From JANQSP01 sp965226095 (GTDB lineage Bacteria > Bdellovibrionota > Bdellovibrionia > Bdellovibrionales > UBA1609): 64,000 nucleotides of DNA. How positions within the stretch are numbered: position 1 is the first letter of the stretch; each line of letters opens with the position of its first letter. The notes under the pieces were generated by a model, which saw nothing but the letters and a program-made list of their open reading frames with translations, searched no databases and was not told where the DNA came from. Position numbers and translations under genes: made by a program. Below are positions 49,517 to 58,136 of this stretch, one piece after another. The stretch is from positions 930,001-994,000 of the forward strand of contig OZ245336.1 of assembly GCA_965226095.1 (NCBI GenBank). The letters are read 5' to 3'.

Positions 49517-50839
49517 TTGAAACAGGTGTTAATTGTAGGACGGCCTAATGTTGGCAAATCTTCCTTATTTAATAAGCTAGTTCGAAAAAGAAAGTCTTTG
49601 GTCATTAACAAGCCTGGGGTGACAAGAGATATTTTAAAGGAAAAAGCGAGTTGGTGGGGTGGCGAATTTGAAGTATGGGATTCCGGAGGATGGAAAGGCC
49701 AAGATCCTGATTGGAGTTTGGCTATTGATAAAAAAGTGCAACAAGCCATTCAACAGGTTCATTGTATTTTGTTTGTTGTAGATGCCAAAGTGGGTTTAAA
49801 GAACGAAGATAAGGAAATTTTTCGTACTCTTAAGAAGAGTAAAAAACCTTTTCTTATTCTGGTCAATAAGGTGGATCAGGAGGAACAAACGGAGTTACTC
49901 TTAAGTGACTTTTATGAGTTGGGCATGGATGTTGTGACCTGTGCCTTTGAGTCGGATAGAGGTATACCTGAAGTTGTGGAATGGATTTTGAAACGACAAT
50001 CAACTTCTTTAAAAGTTGAGGAACATGTTGTTCGTTTATTGGTTATAGGAAAACCAAATTCCGGGAAGAGTTCTTTATGTAATGCATTGTTAAAAAAAGA
50101 CAGGATGATTGCTTCTGCAAAATCCGGCACGACAGTGGATATTGTAGAAGAATATTTTATGTACAATCGTAAAAAATACTTATTGATGGATACAGCGGGT
50201 TTAAAGCAACATAGAAAAAAAAATACAGCACAAAGGGAAAACAGCGAAAGCCTGGCTTTGTTTAAATCTGAGCAAAGCTTCAAAAATGCTGATCTGATTT
50301 GGTTATTGATAGAATCCGTGTCCGGTCCCAGTAGGCAGGATGCACGGCTTATCCATTTGTGCATGGTAGAGCATAAAGCAATGATTATAGTGGTCAGTAA
50401 ATGGGATCTTATTTCTAAAACCAAGGAGGTGAGTAAAGTGGAATTTAAAAAGACAATTCAGGATCAATTTTCTTTTTATTCTCATTTACCTATTGTCTTC
50501 ACTAGTGCTTTAAATTCTGTTGGCTTGAGTTTGTTGATGAAGAACTCAGAAGTGATCTATCAAAAATTAAATTATCGTATTTCCACTTCAGAACTCAACC
50601 GGTTTTTTAATCAGGTGATTCGCAAAGCACCTTCTCCCGTTTATGGAGTGGATAATGTTAAATTTTATTATTTAACACAGGTACGGCAACACCCGCCGTC
50701 TTTTATTGCTTTTGCTAATCACCCAAAAGGAGTTAAGCCGGCTTATCGTCGTTTTTTGATTCATCAGATTCAAAAAAAGTGGAACTTAAAAGGCATTCCG
50801 CTTCGTCTTTTTATAGCTCCTAAAAACAAAAAAGGCTGA
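49517..50839 (+). CDS. der: Ribosome assembly GTPase Der (EngA)
   Basis: Tandem-GTPase needed for 50S assembly. 440 residues, start TTG with GCAAGGG upstream. Domain 1: GRPNVGKSS, PGVTRD, DSGGW (usually DTGG), NKVD. Domain 2: GKPNSGKSS, SGTTVD (usually GTTRD), DTAGL, and SKWD in place of the usual NKWD. A KH-like C-terminal domain (about 345-440) ends KKWNLKGIPLRLFI. Identity is certain; the changes in domain 2 may alter its nucleotide affinity. A strong terminator overlaps its stop codon. Confidence 0.95.
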   Translation: MKQVLIVGRPNVGKSSLFNKLVRKRKSLVINKPGVTRDILKEKASWWGGEFEVWDSGGWKGQDPDWSLAIDKKVQQAIQQVHCILFVVDAKVGLKNEDKEIFRTLKKSKKPFLILVNKVDQEEQTELLLSDFYELGMDVVTCAFESDRGIPEVVEWILKRQSTSLKVEEHVVRLLVIGKPNSGKSSLCNALLKKDRMIASAKSGTTVDIVEEYFMYNRKKYLLMDTAGLKQHRKKNTAQRENSESLALFKSEQSFKNADLIWLLIESVSGPSRQDARLIHLCMVEHKAMIIVVSKWDLISKTKEVSKVEFKKTIQDQFSFYSHLPIVFTSALNSVGLSLLMKNSEVIYQKLNYRISTSELNRFFNQVIRKAPSPVYGVDNVKFYYLTQVRQHPPSFIAFANHPKGVKPAYRRFLIHQIQKKWNLKGIPLRLFIAPKNKKG

Positions 50840-50866
50840 AGTTAAAAAAACTTCAGCCTTTTTCTT
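50831..50866. terminator. Bidirectional Rho-independent terminator after der
   Basis: AAAGGCTGAAG and CTTCAGCCTTT pair over 11 bases around a nine-base A-rich loop and are followed by TTTTCTTTT. It begins inside the last codons of der and also serves the convergent outer-membrane protein gene that ends at 50884, as the AAAAAAGG side gives a U-run on the minus strand. Confidence 0.9.
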
Positions 50867-50883
50867 TTATTTAAATTATCATA

Positions 50884-51480
50884 TTACAGATGAAAGTAGT
50901 GAACATACGACAGTGATACATCTACACCCATGTTAGTTTGTGCAAAAAGATTACTGAACGGTGTAACAATATCAAGATCTACGTTTAATACCAGACCTGT
51001 GCGGCTTGCTGGAAAGTATTTCAACGTCAGATAGGGACTCAGTAAGAGTTCATGTACAGGCTTTTTAGGTTGTTTGTAATTAACTTTCAAACCTAAAGCG
51101 GGTACCAGCTTTTGCTTTCTGGTGTTTTTTATAAAGTTAAATTCCCCCCATAGCCCAGCTTCTATTTCTGTGTCTTTCAAATCCTTACTATCTTTATTCA
51201 GGTGAACATTAGGACCTATTTCAAAATATCCAAAATTATAACCTGCAACTACATCTACGTTAAAAGGGAAGTTGTCTGCTTTGCCTTGTATTTGACTCCA
51301 TGGAGTGATATCAGCGCCGACTTGGACACGTAGTGCTCTTTTGCGGTAACGTTGTCTTTTCTTTCTCATACCCTCTGTTGCAGAGGCGGCTGCTTCCGCT
51401 TGGGCTGAGGGCAAACTGAGAGGCATAAGCATCACAGTGGAACAGATGATAGCTAAAAACAGGGTGATTAATTTATTCAT
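50884..51480 (-). CDS. Small outer-membrane beta-barrel-like protein (198 aa)
   Basis: Signal peptide at about 1-28 (LITLFLAIICSTVMLMPLSLPSAQA). The mature part alternates polar and hydrophobic residues (LRVQVGADITPWSQ, YNFGYFEIGPNVHL, EAGLWGEFNFI, SPYLTLKYFPASRTGLVLNV) and ends in aromatic-rich SLSYVHYFHL, consistent with an eight-stranded barrel. A basic patch (RKKRQRYRKRALR) follows the signal peptide. Strong GAAGGAGGA site. No specific family recognised. Confidence 0.7.
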   Translation of the reverse strand: MNKLITLFLAIICSTVMLMPLSLPSAQAEAAASATEGMRKKRQRYRKRALRVQVGADITPWSQIQGKADNFPFNVDVVAGYNFGYFEIGPNVHLNKDSKDLKDTEIEAGLWGEFNFIKNTRKQKLVPALGLKVNYKQPKKPVHELLLSPYLTLKYFPASRTGLVLNVDLDIVTPFSNLFAQTNMGVDVSLSYVHYFHL

Positions 51481-51567
51481 TATTGTCCTCCTTCAAGGTT
51501 TTTGTTTCATAAGATTAGTATATTTTATATTTTTTAAGAGGTTAACATAAAATTACAGAATAGAGCA

Positions 51568-52359
51568 TTAAAAATTAATGCCTAGTATCATACTTATATG
51601 CATCCAATCACCGAAGGGTGCAAAATTAGTTTTTTCCTCGCCTTCTTTAGTAGTGAGATCCATAGGAAGGCCTTCTTTTTGAAAGTTGACAAAGCGAAAG
51701 GTATATAAAATACCAGAGTATATTTTTTTAGAGAATAAAAATTCCAACCCACCACCAATATTCAGTCCATACCCGCTGTCTTCATAAACGCCAGATTGAT
51801 CGGTTAAAGTGGCTACCATCGTGACTTTAGAGTGGCCAAAACCGAATAGCACAAATGGTTGAAGCCAGTGCATACTACGGTGAAACAATTTTCTATCAAA
51901 GAGATATTTAAAATCCAAGTTGATAGATAGAAAATCAGCTCCACCTACAAAAGGATCTCCGCCACTGGATTTTAGTGTGATGTTATGAGTACTGAGTAAG
52001 ACGCCAAACTGTAGAGCAAAATATAAATTAAAGAAGTAGTTAAGGTACCCACCGTATACGGGGCCTGCTTCATAGAGTAGAGCCATATTTTGTGTGAAAA
52101 GCTGAATTCCTCCCTGTGCACCAATGGATAAGAAACGTCCAGTCTGAAAAAAATTAATACTTTTTTGTTCTTCAGCAGTATTTTCAAATTCTGAGTAGTC
52201 TACGAAAGGGTCATAAGTGCTTTCTGGTTCTTCATCATTTTGTGCTATCAACCATTGATTTGGCTTGGTTTTGAATGAGAAGTCTTCTGCCAGTGCTGGT
52301 TTCCAGCCGGAGAGTGCAAACAATAGAAAAAAGCTGTAAAAAAGTGTTTTGAATGACAT
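51568..52359 (-). CDS. Outer-membrane beta-barrel-like protein (263 aa)
   Basis: Signal peptide at about 1-24 (TLFYSFFLLFALSGWKPALA). After an acidic linker (NDEEPESTYDPFVDYSEFE) come amphipathic strands (RFLSIGAQGGIQLFTQNMAL, GYLNYFFNLYFALQFGVLLS, GYGLNIGGGLEFLFSKKIYSG) and the C-terminal MHISMILGINF ending in Phe, as barrels do. 87 bases separate it from the smaller barrel gene downstream. It diverges from purM, and the shared upstream region contains two tandem inverted repeats. Confidence 0.72.
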   Translation of the reverse strand: MSFKTLFYSFFLLFALSGWKPALAEDFSFKTKPNQWLIAQNDEEPESTYDPFVDYSEFENTAEEQKSINFFQTGRFLSIGAQGGIQLFTQNMALLYEAGPVYGGYLNYFFNLYFALQFGVLLSTHNITLKSSGGDPFVGGADFLSINLDFKYLFDRKLFHRSMHWLQPFVLFGFGHSKVTMVATLTDQSGVYEDSGYGLNIGGGLEFLFSKKIYSGILYTFRFVNFQKEGLPMDLTTKEGEEKTNFAPFGDWMHISMILGINF

Positions 52360-52461
52360 TATGTGTGGGTTATCGGTTTATCTAAGACAATAAATAAAAA
52401 AAGTCTGGATATTATTTGGTAGAACAAGACATAGGGATTGTTTTGTTTTATATATTTCATC

Positions 52462-52499
52462 TGTAAAAATATATTACACATGTAAAAATATATTACACA
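52462..52499. promoter_or_regulatory. Tandem 19-base operator-like repeats TGTAA-N7-TTACA
   Basis: TGTAAAAATATATTACACA occurs twice in direct succession (52462-52480, 52481-52499). Each copy is itself an inverted repeat TGTAA-AAATATA-TTACA. It lies about 100 bases upstream of the outer-membrane protein start and about 33 bases upstream of the purM start, a typical operator position. The regulator is unknown. Confidence 0.55.
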
Positions 52500-52531
52500 G
52501 TTTTAGACACTGTTGGAAAAGGGGTAAAACT

Positions 52532-53548
52532 TTGAATTATTCAGATTATGGAGTGAATATTTCTGAAGCGGACAAGTTGGTTAATTGGTTAAAGAAGAGT
52601 TCTATAACCTCTTCTCAGTTATCTTCTCAGGTGGTGGAAGGTATTGGAGGTTTTAGTGCTTTATTTCGGGCCAATTTTTCAGAGATGAAGGAGCCTTGTC
52701 TGGCGGCCAGTACGGATGGTGTAGGTACAAAACTCAAATTGGCAGTGCAGTTTCAAAAATATCAAGGTGTGGGACAAGATCTGGTGGCTATGTGTGTAAA
52801 TGATCTTATTTGCTCAGGTGCTACTCCTTTATTTTTTATGGATTATTATGCCTGTGCAAAATTGGAACAGAAATCTGCTCGTGAGTTTTTGGAGGGAGTA
52901 ATGGAGGCTTGTAAGGAGAGTGATTGTGTTTTATTGGGTGGAGAAACTGCTGAAATGCCGGATTGCTATGCAAATAAAGATTTTGATTGTGCTGGATTTG
53001 CTTTAGGGGTGGTGGATAAGGCAAAAAGCCTAGGCGCGCATAAGGTGGAGGTGGGAGATCGTTTAATTGGAATAAACAGTTCCGGTTTTCATAGCAATGG
53101 GTTTTCTTTGTTGAGAAAAGTTTTTCAAAAAGATCTCTCACAGTGGGAAGCTCAATTGTTGAAACCGACAGCTTTATATGTTTCTTTAGCCAAAAAAATA
53201 TTTCATTTACCAGAACTGAAGGCCTTGGCACATATTACGGGTGGAGGATTGGATAATATTCTAAGGATCATGCCCTCACACACGCGGGCAGAATTGAAAC
53301 CCTGGAGTGTGCCGCGCCCATTTGTAGAAGTAAAAAAAAGAGCTCAGATGGATTGGTCATCTCTGTTGAAAATTTTAAATTGTGGTATTGGTTTGGTTGT
53401 GGTCGTCTCTGAAAAAAGTGATTTAAAGTACATATATCAAAGCATTAAGAATTGTGGGTTTTCTGCTATAGATTTAGGTATTGTACAAAAACAAAAAGAA
53501 AAAGCACCAATCTGGTCTCTACCTTTTGATAGGTTAACTTCTGCATGA
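52532..53548 (+). CDS. purM: Phosphoribosylformylglycinamidine cyclo-ligase (AIR synthetase)
   Basis: Fifth step of de novo purine synthesis. 338 residues, start TTG with AAGGGG upstream. ATP-binding region LAASTDGVGTKLKLA, MCVNDLICSGATPLFFMDY, GGETAEMP and GINSSGFHSNGFSL, HITGGGLDNI are diagnostic. Overlaps the next gene by four bases (ATGA). The tandem operator-like repeats at 52462 may control it. Confidence 0.97.
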   Translation: MNYSDYGVNISEADKLVNWLKKSSITSSQLSSQVVEGIGGFSALFRANFSEMKEPCLAASTDGVGTKLKLAVQFQKYQGVGQDLVAMCVNDLICSGATPLFFMDYYACAKLEQKSAREFLEGVMEACKESDCVLLGGETAEMPDCYANKDFDCAGFALGVVDKAKSLGAHKVEVGDRLIGINSSGFHSNGFSLLRKVFQKDLSQWEAQLLKPTALYVSLAKKIFHLPELKALAHITGGGLDNILRIMPSHTRAELKPWSVPRPFVEVKKRAQMDWSSLLKILNCGIGLVVVVSEKSDLKYIYQSIKNCGFSAIDLGIVQKQKEKAPIWSLPFDRLTSA

Positions 53549-54630
53549 AAAGTGTGTTGATTGTTTCTATGTGGGGACGAGGAAGTGCTCTAGCTTATCA
53601 ATTAAAAAAACAAAATTATTCAGTGACCTTTGTGGATGTGTCTCCTTGTTTGTCTATTTGTAATTCTGAAACAGAAGGGCCTTTTGGTGTATTTGTTCCT
53701 GATAGTGTAAGTGATTTACATAAGAAAATTTTATGTGGTGCTTCTTATTTTCCTGTGCCACAGGGTTTTTCCTGTTTTACATCAAATGGGCCAATCGAGA
53801 GTTTCGGTAATTTAAGTTTTCTTCCGAAAAAAAAACAAAAGTTTTTGTGGGATTTAGCTCAGGAGGGAACCAATAGCTATCTTTCATTTCAAGATACGGA
53901 GTGGAATTTATGTGAGGGAGAGTATTTTTTTAGAGAAAATTCTTATGCTTATCTTAGTGAACTTCGTGAATTTTTACAGAGGACTGGTGTTAAGTGGGTT
54001 TCTATAGACTCTGTTAAACAGATGGATATTTTTATAGAAAAAAATCATGCTTATATGGAAATAGAAGGTGTGAAAGAAAAATCACTTTTAGTGTGGGCCT
54101 TAGGTGGCCTGGAAAGCCAGAAGCTTTTTCCAAAATATTTTAATTTATTATTTCCCGATTGGAACGAACCTTTATATATTTGGCGGCGGTTTTCCTTAAA
54201 ATGGAATCCTGAAAAATTTCAAAGAATTCTACCTTGTTTATTGCTTGTCTTACCGAATGAAGAACAGGTAAAGTTGCAGGAAGGTATAATGAGTATTAAA
54301 AAGCATCCTTTTTCATTAGATACTGATTTATGGATTTTGTGCTCTTACCGGCAATCAGTTGAAAAAGTTTACTTATCTCATTTGATTGCTTCCACGGAGG
54401 AGAAAATAAATTCTCTTTTTCCATTTGCATCAGTTAAAATTTCTTTTGATGATAAAGGAGAACATCATAACTATTTTGTAGTTTATCAAAAAGATAGGAT
54501 GAGGGAAAAATTATCTTTTAAAAAAACTTTTCCAATTTTGCATCTTAATCCAGAATCTTGTGCTAAGCTGGATTCTTATTCTCTGATGAAACATTCACTA
54601 CGGATTTCTGAATTTTTGGAAAACAGATAA
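53545..54630 (+). CDS. Hypothetical protein with Rossmann-like N-terminus
   Basis: 361 residues, not recognised. The N-terminus VLIVSMWGRGSALAYQLKKQ then YSVTFVDVSP resembles a nucleotide-binding beta-alpha-beta unit of FAD/NAD oxidoreductases (GxGxxx followed by an acidic residue at the end of strand 2, here Asp in FVDVS), but the glycine motif is degenerate. LLVWALGGLESQKLFP in the middle could be the ATG/GD-like second motif of FAD enzymes. No catalytic motif is clear. It overlaps purM by four bases and precedes purB by ten, so it is firmly part of the purine operon, although no purine function can be named. Confidence 0.6.
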   Translation: MKSVLIVSMWGRGSALAYQLKKQNYSVTFVDVSPCLSICNSETEGPFGVFVPDSVSDLHKKILCGASYFPVPQGFSCFTSNGPIESFGNLSFLPKKKQKFLWDLAQEGTNSYLSFQDTEWNLCEGEYFFRENSYAYLSELREFLQRTGVKWVSIDSVKQMDIFIEKNHAYMEIEGVKEKSLLVWALGGLESQKLFPKYFNLLFPDWNEPLYIWRRFSLKWNPEKFQRILPCLLLVLPNEEQVKLQEGIMSIKKHPFSLDTDLWILCSYRQSVEKVYLSHLIASTEEKINSLFPFASVKISFDDKGEHHNYFVVYQKDRMREKLSFKKTFPILHLNPESCAKLDSYSLMKHSLRISEFLENR

Positions 54631-54640
54631 AGGAGAAAAT

Positions 54641-55945
54641 ATGTTAAAAAGATATGCCAGAGAGGAAATGGAAAAAATATGGACCATAGAAAGTCGATAT
54701 AGATTTATGCTGGAGGTGGAAAAGGTGGTGGCGGCTGTTCAAGGAAATTTAAAGCTAATTCCAATAGAATCTGCAAAAGCTATTGAAAACAAAGGAGATT
54801 TTTCTATAGAAAATATTTTAGAAAAAGAAAAGATCACACGTCATGATGTGACAGCCTTTGTAGAGGAAGTGTCGGAGCAGGTGGGTGAACCACACGGCAA
54901 TTTTGTGCATTGGGGACTAACATCTTCAGATGTGTTGGACACAGCTTTGGCTTTACAAATTCGACAGGCTTCTCAAGTATTAAAAAAATCTTTTAGTGTT
55001 TTGAAAAAGAATTTGTGTATTCAGATAAAAACTCATGCAGATACTCTGTGTGCCGGTAGGACGCATGGTATGTTGGCAGAGCCTTTAACTTTGGGTTTAA
55101 AATTATTATCTTATTTAATGGAATTGAAACGAAATGAAGATAGAGTCTTTCGAGCTATTCAGCAATGTATGGTGGGTAAACTCAGTGGAGCAGTTGGTGC
55201 CTATAGCACTTTATCACCTGTTGTGGAAAAACAAGTATGTGAAAAGTTGAATTTGACTGTGGAGCTTGTGGCGACACAGGTTGTGCCTAGGGATCGATAT
55301 GCAGAGATGGTGTTGGCTTTAGCCATGACAGCCAGTGGTTTGGAGAGGTTGGCAGTGGAGATTCGTCATCTGCACAGAACGGAAGTAGGAGAGTTATCTG
55401 AGAATTTTACTTCTGGACAAACAGGGTCTTCAGCGATGCCTCATAAAAAGAATCCCATCTATTCTGAAAATATCACTGGTCTTTCTCGTCTTTTACGATC
55501 TTATGTATCACCGGTATTGGAAAACATTGTGTTATGGCATGAGAGGGATATTTCTCACTCCTCTGTGGAAAGGATTGTTTTTCCGTCTACTTTTATTTTA
55601 TGTGACTTTGCTTTGAATCGAATGGCGGAAGTGGTGAAGGGATTAGATGTTAATGTAGAAAAAATGGAAGCAAATATGAAAACAGACAGTGGTGTGATTT
55701 TTTCTTCTATTTTATTAACAAAATTGGTAAAGAAAGGTTTGTCCCGTATATCTGCGTATAAACTTATTCAGGAAATTACACAGTCTTTAAAACCCGGAGA
55801 GCATTTAAAACAGAGACTTTTGAAAAATAAAGAAATAGAAAAACGTTTCAGTCCTGAAGAGTTAAATAAAATATTTTCTATTGAAGATAGAAAAAAAGAG
55901 ATAGGTCTTCGTGTACGGGAAATTTTAAAGAAAGAGTTTTTGTAA
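54641..55945 (+). CDS. purB: Adenylosuccinate lyase
   Basis: Acts twice in purine synthesis: cleaves SAICAR to AICAR and adenylosuccinate to AMP, releasing fumarate. 434 residues. Signature SGQTGSSAMPHKKNPIYSEN (catalytic Ser loop), VHWGLTSSDVLDTALALQ and AGRTHGMLAEP are present. AAAGGAG precedes the ATG. Last gene of the purM-unknown-purB run. Confidence 0.96.
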   Translation: MLKRYAREEMEKIWTIESRYRFMLEVEKVVAAVQGNLKLIPIESAKAIENKGDFSIENILEKEKITRHDVTAFVEEVSEQVGEPHGNFVHWGLTSSDVLDTALALQIRQASQVLKKSFSVLKKNLCIQIKTHADTLCAGRTHGMLAEPLTLGLKLLSYLMELKRNEDRVFRAIQQCMVGKLSGAVGAYSTLSPVVEKQVCEKLNLTVELVATQVVPRDRYAEMVLALAMTASGLERLAVEIRHLHRTEVGELSENFTSGQTGSSAMPHKKNPIYSENITGLSRLLRSYVSPVLENIVLWHERDISHSSVERIVFPSTFILCDFALNRMAEVVKGLDVNVEKMEANMKTDSGVIFSSILLTKLVKKGLSRISAYKLIQEITQSLKPGEHLKQRLLKNKEIEKRFSPEELNKIFSIEDRKKEIGLRVREILKKEFL

Positions 55946-56203
55946 TTAACAAGTTTAAAACTTTAGAAAAATCAACAAATATAATTTTATAAAAACTTGA
56001 TTATTCTTTGCAAGCAAATGACGAGCTTATTTGGAAATAATAGAAGCTCCTTATATAAACGGATCAATATTGAAGCTATCTGAGCTATAAACAAAATTGT
56101 AATTTTTACACAGTATGAATGTTCAGCTATGTAAACACAAGCTGATTTGATATAGTGCAGGTACTTTTTTTATTTAAAATAATCATTTCTTAAATAGGAC
56201 TTA
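55946..56203. other. 258-base spacer with a TGTAATTTTTACA site
   Basis: No gene. TGTAA-TTT-TTACA at 56098-56110 lies 93 bases before the repeat-protein start and resembles the sites at 42713 and 52462, though the spacing inside the motif differs. TTGATATAG near 56149 could belong to a promoter. Confidence 0.35.
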
Positions 56204-58136
56204 ATGATGAAGCACTTATTGATACTTTTTGTTCTTATCTTTTTTGTCTCTTCTACTTTTGCATTACCTTGTGAAGATTCTTTTTCAACTGTTACAGATC
56301 CACAAGTTTTAAAATCAGAGTTGATTGATACAAATGGTGAGATTCGTCAAAAGTATGTTGGACAGGAAGGATGCATCAGATTTGCTGATGCCTATTTCAG
56401 AGGCAATATGCGTAGAGCTTTCGATAAAATGTCCTCTGTACTCTCCAAAGAGGTGTTTAAAAGGCTTGGGTGGCAGGCATTTCAAGGCACGACACAAGAG
56501 TTTAAAGACTTAAAAGATCAGATCTTAGGTGAAGCAGGTAAGCTGAGAGAGGAATACATAGGACAAGAGGTAGGCTATCCTAAGTTTGCCGATATCCACA
56601 CTGGTGGTGAGATGCAAAAAGCCTTTATCAATGTGTCCTCTGTACTCTCCAAAGAGGTGTTTAAAAGGCTTGGGTGGCAGGCATTTCAAGGCACGACACA
56701 AGAGTTTAAAGACTTAAAAGATCAGATCTTAGATGAAAAAGATGAGCTGAAAAAAGAATACATAGGACAGGAAGAAGGCTATCCTAAGTTTGCTGATACC
56801 CACACTGGTGGTGAGATGCAAAAAGCCTTTATCAATGTGTCCTCTGTACTCTCCAAAGAGGTGTTTAAAAGGCTTGGGTGGCAGGCATTTCAAGGCACGA
56901 CACAAGAGTTTAAAGACTTAAAAGATCAGATCTTAGGTGAAGCAGGTAAGCTGAGAGAGGAATACATAGGACAAGAGGTAGGCTATCCTAAGTTTGCCGA
57001 TATCCACACTGGTGGTGAGATGCAAAAAGCCTTTATCAATGTGTCCTCTGTACTCTCTAAAGAGGTGTTTAAAAGGCTTGGGTGGCAGCAGTTTCAAGGC
57101 ACGACAAAAGAGTTTAAAGACTTAAAAGATCAGATCTTAGATGAAACAGGTGAGCTGAAAAAAGAATACATAGGACAGGAAGAAGGCTATCCTAAGTTTG
57201 CCGATACCCACACTGGTGGTGAGATGCAAAAAGCCTTTAAAAATGTGTCCTCTGTACTCTCCAAAGAGGTGTTTAAAAGGCTTGGGTGGCAGCAGTTTCA
57301 TAGGCACGACACAAGAGTTTAAAGACTTAAAAGATCAGATCTTAGATGAAGCAGGTAAGCTGAGAGAGGAATACATAGGACAGGAAGAAGGCTATCCTAA
57401 GTTTGCCGATATCCACACTGGTGGTGAAATGAAAAAAGCCTTTATCAATGTGTCCTCTGTACTCTCCAAAGAGGTGTTTAAAAGGCTTGGGTGGCAGCAG
57501 TTTCAAGGCACGACAAAAGAGTTTAAAGACTTAAAAGATAAGATCTTAGATGAAACAGGTGAGTTAAAAAAAGAATACATAGGACAAGAAGAAGGCTATC
57601 CACGGTTTGCCGATATCCACACTGGTGGTGAGATGCAAAAAGCCTTTATCAATGTGTCCTCTGTACTCTCCAAAGAGGTGTTTAAAAGGCTTGGGTGGCA
57701 GCAGTTTCAAGGCACAACACAAGAGTTTAAAGACTTAAAAGATAAGATCTTAGATGAAACAGGTGAGTTAAAAAAGGAATACATAGGACAGGAAGAAGGC
57801 TATCCTAAGTTTGCCGATATCCACACTGGTGGTGAGATGCAAAAAGCCTTTATCAATGTGTCCTCTGTACTCTCCAAAGAGGTGTTTAAAAGGCTTGGGT
57901 GGCAGGCATTTCAAGGAAACACTAATCAGTTTCGTGCATTGATAACATACTTTAGAACTCATCAGTTTGAAGATTATCAAGGTGTAGAAGGCCAAAGACA
58001 AATTGCTGAGCTTATCTTTGAAAACAATCTTCTAAGAACCTATAGGAATGTATCCACTTTAAGAGAATATCTATTTATCAACAAAGATGTGTTTAAAGAC
58101 TTGAGAGAATCCGGCTGGTCCAGAACCTTAAGGTAA
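56204..58136 (+). pseudogene. Exported protein of eight 68-residue repeats, split by a one-base insertion
   Basis: Signal peptide at about 1-20 (LILFVLIFFVSSTFA). Eight copies of a 68-residue (204-base) unit follow, containing EYIGQEEGYPKFADTHTGG, EMQKAFINVSSVLSKEVF and KRLGWQ(A/Q)FQGTT; copies 2-8 are almost identical at DNA level, the first and a degenerate ninth (DVFKDLRESGW) are diverged. In copy 5 the usual TTTCAAGGC reads TTTCATAGGC: one T inserted at 57301. The first part stops at 57322, while repeats continue in the +1 frame to 58136. Removing the T restores 643 codons. It may be a true inactivation, phase variation or an assembly error in a repeat. The family is not recognised; the architecture suits a surface or secreted binding protein. 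Confidence 0.75.
56453..57930 (+). repeat. Tandem 204-base repeat array
   Basis: The landmark GTGTTTAAAAGGCTTGGG recurs at 56453, 56657, 56861, 57065, 57269, 57474, 57678 and 57882: spacing 204 throughout except 205 between copies 5 and 6, where the extra base lies. Copies differ in small blocks (for example GAAGCAGGTAAGCTGAGAGA versus GAAACAGGTGAGCTGAAAAA), which alternate, suggesting recombination between copies. Confidence 0.92.

Noticed and set aside
50912..51480. Porin of a named family
   Set aside because: Strand pattern supports a barrel, but no family-specific motif could be recognised.
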